From an uncultured Pseudobutyrivibrio sp. (GTDB lineage Bacteria; Bacillota; Clostridia; Lachnospirales; Lachnospiraceae), in contig CAMEWP010000004.1 in the NCBI GenBank assembly GCA_945946605.1, positions 1-36,400 of the forward strand: 36,400 nt of DNA, given 5' to 3'. The notes under the pieces are model-generated. The model searched no databases, was not told the origin of the DNA, and saw only the letters and a program-made list of their open reading frames with translations. The position numbers and the translations under genes are program-made. Positions 26,994 to 36,394 of the stretch are shown here, piece after piece; the first letter of the stretch is position 1; the number at the start of each line of letters is the position of its first letter.

Positions 26994-28091
26994 ATGAAAT
27001 TAGGCATTGTCGGACTCCCAAATGTTGGGAAAAGCACATTATTTAACTCACTGACCAAGGCGGGAGCAGAATCTGCAAATTATCCCTTCTGTACCATCGA
27101 CCCCAATGTAGGTATCGTTACGGTGCCGGATGACCGGCTGAAGAAGTTAGGGGATCTCTACCATTCCAAGAAAGTTACCCCTGCGGTGATTGAATTTGTA
27201 GATATTGCCGGTCTGGTAAAAGGTGCCAGCAAGGGTGAGGGACTGGGCAATCAGTTCCTGGCAAATATCCGTGAAGTGGATGCCATTGTCCATGTAGTGC
27301 GCTGTTTTGATGATTCCAATGTGGTTCATGTGGACGGAAGTGTAGATCCCAAGAGAGATATTGAGACCATCAACCTGGAACTTTTGTTCTCTGATATGGA
27401 GATTCTGGAGCGCCGCTACGCAAAGACATACAAGCAGGCCAGAATGGATAAGACCCTGGCAAAGGAAGTGGCAATGTTAGAGCGCCTGAAGGATCATCTG
27501 GAAGCCGGCAACATGGCTAAGACATTTGAAGTTCAGGACGAAGATGAGGAACTGATCTTCAAGGGATACAACCTGCTGACTGCAAAGCCTGTGATCTATG
27601 CGGCAAATGTGGATGAGGACAGCCTGACAGATGACGGGGCTTCCAATGAATATGTGGCAGCAGTGCGTGAGTATGCAGCCGGCGAGGGCAGCGAGGTATT
27701 TGTGATCTGTGCCCAGATCGAGGAGGAGATCGCAGAACTGGACGATGAGGAAAAGGCAATGTTTCTGGAGGAACTGGGCTTAGAAGAGTCCGGCCTGGAA
27801 AAGCTTATCAAGGCAAGCTACAGCCTGTTAGGCCTTATCAGTTATCTGACATCCGGCGAGGATGAGACCCGTGCATGGACCATCAAAAAAGGAACAAAGG
27901 CACCTCAGGCAGCCGGTAAGATCCACACAGATTTTGAGCGTGGATTTATTAAGGCTGAAGTGGTAAATTATCAGGATCTTTTAGACTGCGGAAGCACAGC
28001 GGCAGCAAAGGAAAAAGGACTTGTCCGGGTGGAGGGCAAGGAATATGTGGTACAGGACGGCGATGTGATCCTGTTCCGTTTCAATGTATAA
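26994..28091 (+). CDS. ychF: Redox-regulated ATPase YchF (OLA1/Obg family)
   Basis: MKLGIVGLPNVGKSTLFNSLTKAGAESANYPFCTIDPNVG; TGS-like C-terminus. Confidence 0.97.
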   Translation: MKLGIVGLPNVGKSTLFNSLTKAGAESANYPFCTIDPNVGIVTVPDDRLKKLGDLYHSKKVTPAVIEFVDIAGLVKGASKGEGLGNQFLANIREVDAIVHVVRCFDDSNVVHVDGSVDPKRDIETINLELLFSDMEILERRYAKTYKQARMDKTLAKEVAMLERLKDHLEAGNMAKTFEVQDEDEELIFKGYNLLTAKPVIYAANVDEDSLTDDGASNEYVAAVREYAAGEGSEVFVICAQIEEEIAELDDEEKAMFLEELGLEESGLEKLIKASYSLLGLISYLTSGEDETRAWTIKKGTKAPQAAGKIHTDFERGFIKAEVVNYQDLLDCGSTAAAKEKGLVRVEGKEYVVQDGDVILFRFNV

Positions 28092-28104
28092 TAAGAACCA
28101 ACAG

Positions 28105-28144
28105 ATCCCTTCTGTCATACAGTATAATGGCAGGAGGGATTTTT
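28105..28144 (+). terminator. Terminator-like hairpin downstream of ychF overlapping the RBS of the next gene
   Basis: ATCCCTTCTGTCAT / ATGGCAGGAGGGAT, 14 bp with two G.U pairs, 8-nt loop, then TTTT; ATG at 28145. Confidence 0.72.
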
Positions 28145-28408
28145 ATGCGTATGTGTGAACTGCAGGAAAAAGAAGTGATCAATATCTGTGACTGCAAGTA
28201 TCTGGGACGGGTGATGGATCTTGAGTTTAATGAGTGCGACGGATGTATCCGGGCCATTATTGTGCCGGAACCGGGGAAATTTCCCGGCTGTTTTACCAGA
28301 GAACGTATCTTTTGCATTCCTTGGTGCAGGATTGTAAAAATCGGGCCGGATGTGATTTTGGTGGAGATCAAAGATCTGAAGGATGTCATCGACAAGGAGA
28401 ACCGATAG
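28145..28408 (+). CDS. YlmC/YmxH-family sporulation protein (PRC-barrel-like)
   Basis: MRMCELQEKEVINICDCKYLGRVMDLEFNECDGCIRAIIVP...IPWCRIVKIGPDVILVEI. Confidence 0.87.
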   Translation: MRMCELQEKEVINICDCKYLGRVMDLEFNECDGCIRAIIVPEPGKFPGCFTRERIFCIPWCRIVKIGPDVILVEIKDLKDVIDKENR

Positions 28409-28426
28409 AAGAAGGAGGACCAAAGG

Positions 28427-29395
28427 ATGGAATATGTAAAAATACCATATGTAAAAAAAGAGGTTTCCAGGATCATTTACGGAACAGCAATGCAGCCCTT
28501 TATGATGGGTGGAGATGGAAATGAACTGCTGGATGCCATGTATCATTTGGGAGTGAATACATTTGATACGGCAAGAAACTATATGGCAGCTGAAGTTTCC
28601 CTGGGAAATTGGCTGGAGACAAGGGGGATACGTGATGGTGTGGTGATTCTTTCAAAATGTGGACATCCCAGTCCGTCTGGGGAAAAGAGGATCAACGAAC
28701 AGGAAATCAGGAAGGATTTTCAACAATCTTCCCAGTATCTGCATACAGATTACATTGATATTTATCTGCTTCACCGGGATGATCCTGAGGTTCCGGCCGG
28801 AAATGTGGTGGAAATTTTCAACGCCATGCATGCTGAGGGCAAAATAGGTGCGTTTGGTGGATCCAACTGGACACATGAGCGTATTGCAGAAGCAAATGAA
28901 TATGCTTACAAGCATAATTTAATTCCGTTCACCGTATCAAGTCCTAATTATGGGCTTGCAGATCAGATGGAGGATCCTTGGGGAGGTGGATGTGTGACGA
29001 TATCAGGTCCATCGAATGAAAGTGCAAGAGAGTGGTACCGAGAGAATCAGATGCCGGTGATTGCCTATTCCAGTCTTGGACGAGGTCTGTTTTCTGGAAA
29101 ATTAAAGAGTTCTGATATCGAAAATGCAGATAAATATTTGGATCCTGCTGCAATGAAAGGTTATGGATATCCGGAGAATTATGAACGACTGAGAAGATGT
29201 GAAGAATTGGCAGAAGCAAAAGGTGTCAGCGTGCCACAGATTGCCATGGCATGGATTTTTGGTCAAAATCTGAATACCTTTGCGGTAGTAAGCACATCAA
29301 AACCGGAGAGAATGCGGGATAATATTGCGGCGCTGTCCATAGAATTGAGTCAAGAGGAAGTTTTATATCTGGATTTGAAGAAGATGACCCTTTAA
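28427..29395 (+). CDS. Aldo/keto reductase
   Basis: NTFDTARNY, VILSKCGHP, DYIDIYLLHRDDP, GAFGGSNW motifs. Confidence 0.9.
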   Translation: MEYVKIPYVKKEVSRIIYGTAMQPFMMGGDGNELLDAMYHLGVNTFDTARNYMAAEVSLGNWLETRGIRDGVVILSKCGHPSPSGEKRINEQEIRKDFQQSSQYLHTDYIDIYLLHRDDPEVPAGNVVEIFNAMHAEGKIGAFGGSNWTHERIAEANEYAYKHNLIPFTVSSPNYGLADQMEDPWGGGCVTISGPSNESAREWYRENQMPVIAYSSLGRGLFSGKLKSSDIENADKYLDPAAMKGYGYPENYERLRRCEELAEAKGVSVPQIAMAWIFGQNLNTFAVVSTSKPERMRDNIAALSIELSQEEVLYLDLKKMTL

Positions 29396-29420
29396 TCAGG
29401 CAGTAAACAGGCGGTATTGC

Positions 29421-29450
29421 TTGACAATAAAAGGGGTGTTTTCGTATACT
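29421..29450 (+). promoter_or_regulatory. Candidate nrdR promoter TTGACA-18-TATACT
   Basis: -35 29421-29426, -10 29445-29450. Confidence 0.6.
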
Positions 29451-29499
29451 GAGAGCAAAAGAATCTGTAAACTTTACCATACGGAAGTGAGGAAAAACA

Positions 29500-29958
29500 A
29501 TGAAGTGTCCGTTTTGCAGCAGTGATAATACCAGAGTGATCGATTCAAGACCGGCAGATGACAATTGTGCCATCCGGCGCCGGAGAATGTGTGATGAGTG
29601 CGGCAAGCGGTTTACTACCTACGAGAAGGTGGAAACCATTCCTATGATCGTCATCAAAAAGGACAATGCCAGAGAGCAGTATGACCGCAGTAAGATCGAG
29701 GCCGGTGTGCTGCGTGCCTGTTATAAACGACCGGTGTCTGTGGATGCCATCAACCAGCTGGTGGATGAGGTGGAGACAGAGATCTTCAGCCGGGAAGAGA
29801 AGGAGATTCCTTCAGCTGACATTGGTGAGATCGTCATGGACAAGCTGAAGGATTTAGAGGCGGTTGCCTATGTGCGTTTTGCCTCCGTATATCGTGAGTT
29901 TAAGGATGTAAACACCTTTATGGCAGAACTGAAAAAAATGCTGGATAAGGATCAGTAG
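29500..29958 (+). CDS. nrdR: Transcriptional repressor NrdR
   Basis: MKCPFCSSDNTRVIDSRPADDNCAIRRRRMCDECGKRFTTYE, ATP-cone. Confidence 0.97.
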   Translation: MKCPFCSSDNTRVIDSRPADDNCAIRRRRMCDECGKRFTTYEKVETIPMIVIKKDNAREQYDRSKIEAGVLRACYKRPVSVDAINQLVDEVETEIFSREEKEIPSADIGEIVMDKLKDLEAVAYVRFASVYREFKDVNTFMAELKKMLDKDQ

Positions 29959-30004
29959 ATCATAAAGGTATGATAGAACAACAGAGAAGAGAAAGGAATA
30001 AGAG

Positions 30005-30562
30005 ATGAAACACAGTTTATATCCCAATGATTATGTTTCGTCCACTTATGCCATTGATTTTGCCGCGCTGGCCCGGGAGGGTTATCGGGGCATTATCTTT
30101 GATGTGGATAATACCCTGGTGCCTCACGGCGCGCCGGCGGATGAGAGGGCCAAAGCTTTGTTTGCGGAGTTACATGACCTGGGTTATGGATGCGTGTTGC
30201 TGTCCAACAATAAAGAACCCCGTGTAAAAATGTTTTCTGAGGCGGTGGTTGGGGCACAATATATCTACAAAGCAGGAAAGCCGGGAACGGCCAATTACTG
30301 CAAAGCCATGGAGATGATGGGGACAACAAAGGAGAATACGTTGTTTGTAGGTGATCAGATCTTTACCGATGTGTGGGGAGCAAACCGGGCCGGCATCCGC
30401 AGTGTGCTAGTAAAGCCCATTCTTCCCTGGAAGGAAGAGATCCAGATCATATTAAAGCGTTTCCTGGAAGCCCTGATATTGGCGGGATATGCCGTCTATC
30501 GGAAAAACGGCAAAACCATACAGCCTGTGCCCTTAAGACAGCCGAAGGATCAGGCAGAGTAG
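30005..30562 (+). CDS. YqeG-family HAD IIIA-type phosphatase
   Basis: YRGIIFDVDNTLVPHGAP, LLSNNKEPRV, KPGTANYCKAM, GDQIFTDVWGANRAG. Confidence 0.92.
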   Translation: MKHSLYPNDYVSSTYAIDFAALAREGYRGIIFDVDNTLVPHGAPADERAKALFAELHDLGYGCVLLSNNKEPRVKMFSEAVVGAQYIYKAGKPGTANYCKAMEMMGTTKENTLFVGDQIFTDVWGANRAGIRSVLVKPILPWKEEIQIILKRFLEALILAGYAVYRKNGKTIQPVPLRQPKDQAE

Positions 30563-30622
30563 GGACAGAGAAGACAAAGCATAATATAAAATAAAGATAA
30601 GAAAAGAAGGAAGGACTTTATT

Positions 30623-31060
30623 ATGAAGATTGCAATTGGAAATGATCATGCAGCAGTGGAGATGAAACAGGAGATTAAGGCTTATCTGGAAGAACTGGGC
30701 CATGAGGTAACAGATTACGGAACCAACTCCAACGAAAGCTGCAATTATCCGGAAGTTGGCGAAAAGGTAGGCCGTGTAGTGGCTGCCGGTGAGGCAGACT
30801 GCGGCGTGCTGATCTGTGGCACCGGTGTAGGAATTTCCATCGCAGCCAATAAAGTACCGGGAATCCGGGCAGCTGTTTGTTCCGAGACCACAACGGCACG
30901 GCTGGTAAAGGAACATAACAATGCCAATATCATTGCCTTCGGTGCAAGAATTGTGGGCATTGAAACCGCAAAGGATATTGTAAAAGCATATCTGGATGCA
31001 GAATTTCTGGGGGGAAGACATCAGACCCGGATCGATATGATCTCTGAAATAGAAAAATAA
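30623..31060 (+). CDS. rpiB: Ribose-5-phosphate isomerase B
   Basis: MKIAIGNDHAAVEMKQEIKAYL, CGTGVGISIAANKVPGIRAAVC. Confidence 0.94.
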   Translation: MKIAIGNDHAAVEMKQEIKAYLEELGHEVTDYGTNSNESCNYPEVGEKVGRVVAAGEADCGVLICGTGVGISIAANKVPGIRAAVCSETTTARLVKEHNNANIIAFGARIVGIETAKDIVKAYLDAEFLGGRHQTRIDMISEIEK

Positions 31061-31122
31061 TCCGAAATAAAAAGGAATCCGGAAGGAAAAGAATTCCGGA
31101 AGAAACGGAAGGAGAGGGTAAT

Positions 31123-32274
31123 ATGGGAATGATCAAGGCAATCACAAAATCTATCGGGGGAGGACTTGCTGATCAGTGGCTGGAAGTAGTGGAGCCGGAG
31201 AATATGGGAGACCAGACCGTATTTACCGCCGGTGTCATGACCCGCAAGGGGGCAAATGTAAAGGGCAATCCCCACACCGTTTCCAATGGTTCTATGATCC
31301 ATGTATATGATAATCAGTTCATGATCCTGACAGACGGGGGAAAGATCATTGATTACACGGCAGAACCGGGATATTACAAAGTGGATCAGTCTTCCATGCC
31401 TTCCCTTTTCAACGGGGAAGTGGATGAGGCTATGGATGAGGTGTTTGAGCGGGTAAAATTCGGTGGTACAACGCCTAAGGATCAGCGGGTATTTTACATC
31501 AATCTCCAGGAGATCAAGGGGATCAAATTCGGAACCCGCAACCCCATCAATTATTTTGACAACTTCTACAATGCAGAACTGTTTCTGCGTGCCCATGGAA
31601 CCTACTCCGTAAAGATCGTAAATCCCCTTCAGTTTTATGCGGAAGTGGTTCCGAAGAACCGGGATCATGTGCAGATAGATGAGATCAATGACCAGTATCT
31701 TTCTGAATTTTTAGAGGCGCTGCAGTCAGCCATCAATCAGATGTCGGCAGAGGGACTGCGGATTTCCTATGTCAGCGGCAAGGCCAGAGAACTGGGTAAA
31801 TATATGGCAAATATCCTGGATGAGGACTGGCGGCAGATGCGGGGCATGGAGATCCAGTCAGTGGGAATTGCCAGCATTTCTTATGACGAGGAATCCCAGC
31901 GTCTCATCAATATGCGAAATCAGGGAGCCATGCTTTCGGATCCCATGATCCGTGAAGGCTATGTCCAGGGCGCAGCAGCCAGAGGAATGGAGGCGGCAGG
32001 TGCCAATGCAGCCGGCTCCATGGCAGGTTTTATGGGCATGGGAATGGCTGGAAATGTAGCAGGAAATTTCATGGGAGCAGCATCCCAGGCCAATATGGCA
32101 CAGATGCAGATGAATGCAGCCATGCAAAACGGAGCATATCAGAATGCAACATACCAGAACGGGGCAAATCCAAACGGAGCGGCACCGAATCCTTCTTCCG
32201 AATGGATCTGCAGCTGCGGTAATCACAATACGGGAAAGTTCTGCAGTGAATGCGGAAAGGCAAGGGAGTCATGA
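31123..32274 (+). CDS. SPFH-domain protein with C-terminal zinc ribbon (YdjI-like)
   Basis: SPFH-like N-terminus, Ala/Gly/Met-rich linker, CSCGNHNTGKFCSECG tail. Confidence 0.82.
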   Translation: MGMIKAITKSIGGGLADQWLEVVEPENMGDQTVFTAGVMTRKGANVKGNPHTVSNGSMIHVYDNQFMILTDGGKIIDYTAEPGYYKVDQSSMPSLFNGEVDEAMDEVFERVKFGGTTPKDQRVFYINLQEIKGIKFGTRNPINYFDNFYNAELFLRAHGTYSVKIVNPLQFYAEVVPKNRDHVQIDEINDQYLSEFLEALQSAINQMSAEGLRISYVSGKARELGKYMANILDEDWRQMRGMEIQSVGIASISYDEESQRLINMRNQGAMLSDPMIREGYVQGAAARGMEAAGANAAGSMAGFMGMGMAGNVAGNFMGAASQANMAQMQMNAAMQNGAYQNATYQNGANPNGAAPNPSSEWICSCGNHNTGKFCSECGKARES

Positions 32275-33359
32275 CGGTAGTCAGTTTTAAATGCCCCAAC
32301 TGCGACGGAGAGCTGGTATACGATCCGGAAACGGCAAAGTATAAATGCGAATATTGTAATTCCATATTTGACCAGGATGTGCTTTCCGATATGATGCCCG
32401 GTGAAGGACAGACTAAGGAAAGCACACAGGAGAACACGCAGGAGCAGACCGGGGAACAGAACAGGGAAGATGAAGGAACGTCCAAGCAGAGCGCGGTTGT
32501 ATACAGCTGCCCCAGCTGCGGCGCACAGATTGTCACAGAGGAGACCACAGCGGCCACCTTCTGTTATTACTGCCACAACCCTGTGATCCTTCAGGGACGG
32601 CTGGATGGTGACTATCATCCCGATGGAATTCTTCCCTTTACCATCAGTAAGGAAAAAGCGAAAGAGACATTTCTGCAGTACATAAAAAAGAAATGGTTTG
32701 TTCCCCGCGGCTTTTTCAGTGAGAGAAATCTGGCCACCATGACCGGTGTATATTTCCCTTACTGGCTTTATGATGCCAAACTGGAGGGAGGCATCGAAGG
32801 CGAAGGACAGAAGGTCAGAGTCTGGGTACATGGGGATACGGAATACACCGAGACAAAAATATACCGGGTGGTGCGTCGGGGAGAGGCAAAAATTTCCCAT
32901 ATGCCGGAGAATGCGCTGCAAAAAGCGGATGCACGGCTGGCAGAGGGCGTGCTGCCATATCCTTTTGAGCAACTGGAGCCATTTGACATGGGATATCTGT
33001 CAGGATTTATGGCGGAGAAGAGGGATGTGGAGTCAGATGCCATCACACCACAACTTCGGCAGCAGGCAAAAGAGGATGCAGAGCATCTGTTCCGGGAAGA
33101 TGTTCAGGGGTACACCGGTTTTTCTGTCCGTCAAAGTGACTTTTCGGTGATGGAAGAACATTGGAACTATGTGCTCCTTCCGGTATTGACACTGACATAT
33201 CAGGGCAGGGATGGGAAAATTTACTATTTTTCCATGAATGGCCGCACAGGACAGGTCAGCGGTGAACTGCCTGTGGATGGCGGGCGTCTGGCCCTTATGG
33301 CTGCCATTGTTTTTGTAATCGTGGGCCTGATAGGTCTGCTTATCGGCTGGCTGATCTAA
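32271..33359 (+). CDS. TFIIB-type zinc ribbon membrane protein (YdjG-like)
   Basis: FKCPNCDGELVYDPETAKYKCEYC, second CPSCG...CYYC, C-terminal TM helix; ATGA overlap with previous gene. Confidence 0.82.
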   Translation: MTVVSFKCPNCDGELVYDPETAKYKCEYCNSIFDQDVLSDMMPGEGQTKESTQENTQEQTGEQNREDEGTSKQSAVVYSCPSCGAQIVTEETTAATFCYYCHNPVILQGRLDGDYHPDGILPFTISKEKAKETFLQYIKKKWFVPRGFFSERNLATMTGVYFPYWLYDAKLEGGIEGEGQKVRVWVHGDTEYTETKIYRVVRRGEAKISHMPENALQKADARLAEGVLPYPFEQLEPFDMGYLSGFMAEKRDVESDAITPQLRQQAKEDAEHLFREDVQGYTGFSVRQSDFSVMEEHWNYVLLPVLTLTYQGRDGKIYYFSMNGRTGQVSGELPVDGGRLALMAAIVFVIVGLIGLLIGWLI

Positions 33360-33418
33360 CCCGTGGGCTGATATACGGCACAAAGTGTGATGACAGCACG
33401 AACTGTGACGAAAAAGAG

Positions 33419-34366
33419 ATGGGAGAGTGGAATACCGTGAAAAATAAGATTCATTGGCCAAGACAGATCCATCGTACGATCATTGCTTCCATGTTGATGG
33501 CAGCTGCAACATTCCTTCTGGTGCTGCCCCTGCTTTATGGAACACCGGAACACCAGGTAAAGGAAGTACAGGAAACCTGGCACGGCACCCAGGAGACAGA
33601 GGCAGGAGACCTTTCAGATTCTTCCCGGGGCAGGGCACAGCTTTTCGACAGGGGAGATATTCTGACAGAGTCGGAGGAACAGGAGATCCTGTCTGCATTG
33701 GAACAGCTTTCTGATGAGACGAAATGGACCTGTTTTGTCCTGACAACGGAAGATGCCGGTGGACTGACAGCTCAGGAGTATGCGGATGATTTTGTGGATA
33801 CCAATGCCTATGAGGAGGACGGTGTCTGTTTCCTTATCGATATGGATAACAGGGAAATTTATATTTCCACCACAGGGGAGGCAATCCGTTACCTGACGGA
33901 TAACAGGCTGGAAGAGATCCTGGATGAGGCATATGGGGATGTTTCCACAGGGGATTATGCGGATGGCTTTCTTGCCATGATCCGGGAAACGGCAGACTGG
34001 TATGAGCAGGGGGTTTACAGTGACCAGTACAATGTGGATGAGCAGGGCAACCGGGATCCGTATATTCAAAAAAAGAAGGCCCTGACCGGTACGGAAACAC
34101 TGATGGCACTGATCGTGGCAGCCATTGCAGCAGCGGGATCTGTGGCATTGGTCTGCGGCAGGTACCGGCTGAAGATCGGCGGTTACCGGTACGATTTCCG
34201 GGGAAATTCCCAGGTGCGGATGGATATCAGAGAGGATCATCTGGTTCACCAGATGCTAAGCCACAGAAAACTCCAGAATGAGAATTCAGGCGGCGGAGGA
34301 CACAGCAGCTCCATACATACCAGCAGCGGCGGTGGTACCCACGGTGGCGGCGGAAGACGCTTTTAG
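33419..34366 (+). CDS. TPM-domain protein with Gly-rich tail (YdjH-like)
   Basis: LFDRGDILTESEEQEILSALEQLSDET..., two TM helices, GGGGHSSSIHTSSGGGTHGGGGRRF tail; alternative GTG start at 33437. Confidence 0.8.
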   Translation: MGEWNTVKNKIHWPRQIHRTIIASMLMAAATFLLVLPLLYGTPEHQVKEVQETWHGTQETEAGDLSDSSRGRAQLFDRGDILTESEEQEILSALEQLSDETKWTCFVLTTEDAGGLTAQEYADDFVDTNAYEEDGVCFLIDMDNREIYISTTGEAIRYLTDNRLEEILDEAYGDVSTGDYADGFLAMIRETADWYEQGVYSDQYNVDEQGNRDPYIQKKKALTGTETLMALIVAAIAAAGSVALVCGRYRLKIGGYRYDFRGNSQVRMDIREDHLVHQMLSHRKLQNENSGGGGHSSSIHTSSGGGTHGGGGRRF

Positions 34367-34385
34367 CCATATTTCCAGAAAATAC

Positions 34386-34414
34386 TTGAAAAAGCATATC
34401 ATATCATATAAAAT
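34386..34414 (+). promoter_or_regulatory. Candidate efp promoter TTGAAA-17-TAAAAT
   Basis: -35 34386-34391, -10 34409-34414. Confidence 0.5.
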
Positions 34415-34463
34415 GTAGAATAAGAGCGGGCAAATTGTGCCCATATATAAGGAGGACGAAAGA

Positions 34464-35021
34464 ATGATAGTAGCCGGTGATTTTAAGAACGGTGTCACAA
34501 TCGAATATGATAATAATGTTTATCAGATTATCGAGTTCCAGCATGTAAAGCCTGGTAAGGGTGCAGCATTTGTAAGAACCAAGTTGAAGAATATTGTAAA
34601 CGGTGGTGTGATCGAGAAATCCTTCCGCCCCACTGAGAAGTTTGATATGGCTCATATCTCCCGTGTGAATATGCAGTATCTGTACAATGACGGAGATCTG
34701 TATTACTTCATGGATGTAGAGACCTACGAGCAGCTGGCAGTCAGCGCAGAGGATGTTGGCGATTCCCTGAAGTTCGTTAAGGAGAACGAGGAAGTTAAGG
34801 TTTGCTCCTACAAGTCTAAGGTATTTGCTATCGAGCCGCCTCTGAACGTAGAGCTCGAGATCACCGAGACTGAGCCGGGATTCAAGGGCGATACCGCTAC
34901 AGGCGCTACCAAGCCTGCCGTTGTAGAGACCGGTGCTACCGTTTATGTACCGCTGTTTGTTGAGCAGGGCGACAAGATCAAGATTGACACCAGAACAGGT
35001 GAGTATCTGTCCAGAGTATAA
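34464..35021 (+). CDS. efp: Elongation factor P
   Basis: [43 protein letters not shown]; aaggagg RBS. Confidence 0.97.
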   Translation: MIVAGDFKNGVTIEYDNNVYQIIEFQHVKPGKGAAFVRTKLKNIVNGGVIEKSFRPTEKFDMAHISRVNMQYLYNDGDLYYFMDVETYEQLAVSAEDVGDSLKFVKENEEVKVCSYKSKVFAIEPPLNVELEITETEPGFKGDTATGATKPAVVETGATVYVPLFVEQGDKIKIDTRTGEYLSRV

Positions 35022-35040
35022 GAAAGCAGCAGGGATTTTC

Positions 35041-35256
35041 ATGAAAAAGAAAGACATGCCGTTGTCGGTGCTTCTTCGTCAGCGAGATACCTATGCTGTA
35101 TTCGATGAGGAATTCCGCAAGGGTAGATGGCTGGATCTGACAGCTTTGCTGGAGTCAGAAGGGACGATCCGGGATTTGTATCAGGACGGACTGGTTCCGG
35201 CCCAGGTGCTGGATGCCATCACAGAGCGTTTGGACCAGTTAGATGAAATGGAATAA
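35041..35256 (+). CDS. Hypothetical 71-aa protein downstream of efp
   Basis: MKKKDMPLSVLLRQRDTYAVFDEEFRKGRWLDLTALLESEGTIRDLYQDGLVPAQVLDAITERLDQLDEME; followed by a terminator. Confidence 0.65.
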   Translation: MKKKDMPLSVLLRQRDTYAVFDEEFRKGRWLDLTALLESEGTIRDLYQDGLVPAQVLDAITERLDQLDEME

Positions 35257-35265
35257 AGTAAGAGG

Positions 35266-35311
35266 AAGTCTGTATGTTACATCATGTAGCATACAGACTT
35301 TTTTATTTTTT
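35266..35311 (+). terminator. Intrinsic terminator
   Basis: AAGTCTGTATG...CATACAGACTT then TTTTATTTTT. Confidence 0.9.
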
Positions 35312-35344
35312 GATCAAATGATAAGGAGGCCAAATAAGAGAAGT

Positions 35345-36031
35345 TCACGAAATAATTTCCGTCAGATCTTTGTCTCTGCAGATAATGTAGTGGAAGGTTT
35401 TCCCGACTTTACTGCTGTCGCACAGCAGGTATTTATGGTTTGACTGCTGAAGGAGTACACGGCGAAGCTGAGCTTCGGACTCGGAGTAGTCGGTGACGGT
35501 ATGGTTGTCAAATCCGCCGCAGGAGAAGAACAGATCGTCGAAGTACACAGATCTTGCCACATTGATGGCATCTTCTCCAACGAAAGCCATGGAGCGGGGC
35601 AGCAGCGCACCTCCAAGACAATATACCGAGAGGCCTGCCTCTCCCAGAAGAGAGCAGATCTCCACACCATTGGTGTATATTTTTATATTCTGACGTCGCC
35701 GTAAATACGGGATCATATGAAGGCATGTAGAAGAGCCGTCGATAAAGATGACAGTGTTATCCTGGAGTCTTTCGGCGGCTTATTGTGCGATGAGATCCTT
35801 TTCTTTGTGGTTCTTTTTGAAACGCAGTTTCACAGGGGTGTTGATGACTTCTCCGCACAATTCCACACCACCGTAGCTTCGTTTTACATATCCCATCTGT
35901 TCCAACTCTGCTAAGTATCTGCGGATAGTTGAGGGGCTTGTATAGAGCTGTTCAGCCAGACGATTTACGGTGACATATCCGGTTTCTTCGATCAATTTTA
36001 ACAGCTCATTTTTGCGTTCATCTTTTATCAT
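35345..36031 (-). pseudogene. DeoR/GlpR-family transcriptional regulator interrupted by an in-frame TAA (35780-35782)
   Basis: HTH half MIKDERKNELLKLIEETGYVTVNRLAEQLYTSPSTIRRYLAELEQMGYVKRSYGG...KDLIAQ, stop, then AAERLQDNTVIFIDGSSTCLHMIPYLRR... in the same frame. Confidence 0.85.
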
Positions 36032-36049
36032 GATCTGTGACCTCCTAAA

Positions 36050-36129
36050 TGCGCAAAAGTGCTTATATTTGCGCGTTTTCAACCGGCTGATTTGCTCAAT
36101 GAGCAGTTTTTGCGCCGTTGGTTGCGCAA
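36050..36129. promoter_or_regulatory. Cluster of TTGCGC/GCGCAA motifs in the divergent DeoR-HAD intergenic region
   Basis: TGCGCAAAA 36050-36058, TTTGCGCG 36068-36075, TTTTTGCGCC 36107-36116, TTGCGCAA 36122-36129. Confidence 0.5.
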
Positions 36130-36187
36130 TCATGCAATTTGTAATAAGATTAACACATATGCAAAAGAAAGTAAAGGAATTCGAAAA

Positions 36188-36394
36188 ATGGAAAAATTAA
36201 AACAGAAAAAGTTATTCCTGCTGGATATGGACGGGACGATTTACCTTGACAATGATCTGTTTGAAGGTACCCTGCCGTTACTGAAATACATCAGAGAGAT
36301 CGGTGGAAAATATCTGTTCCTTACCAATAATTCCTCCAAAAGCGTTTCTGCTTATATTGAAAAGAGTAAAAATAATGTAATTGATACCACATAA
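36188..36394 (+). pseudogene. HAD-IIA (NagD-like) phosphatase N-terminal part, apparently ended early by TAA; the rest would lie beyond the window
   Basis: KKLFLLDMDGTIYLDNDLFEGTLPLLKYIREIGGKYLFLTNNSSKSVSAYIEKSKNNVIDTT*EN. Confidence 0.6.

Noticed and set aside
30533-31021. 162-aa minus-strand ORF opposite rpiB
   Set aside because: Shadow ORF of a clearly identified rpiB gene.
31076-31112. TCCGGAA...TTCCGGA inverted repeat upstream of the SPFH gene as a terminator
   Set aside because: Only 7 bp and no U-tract; sequence is a purine-rich leader with repeated CGGAAG, not convincing.
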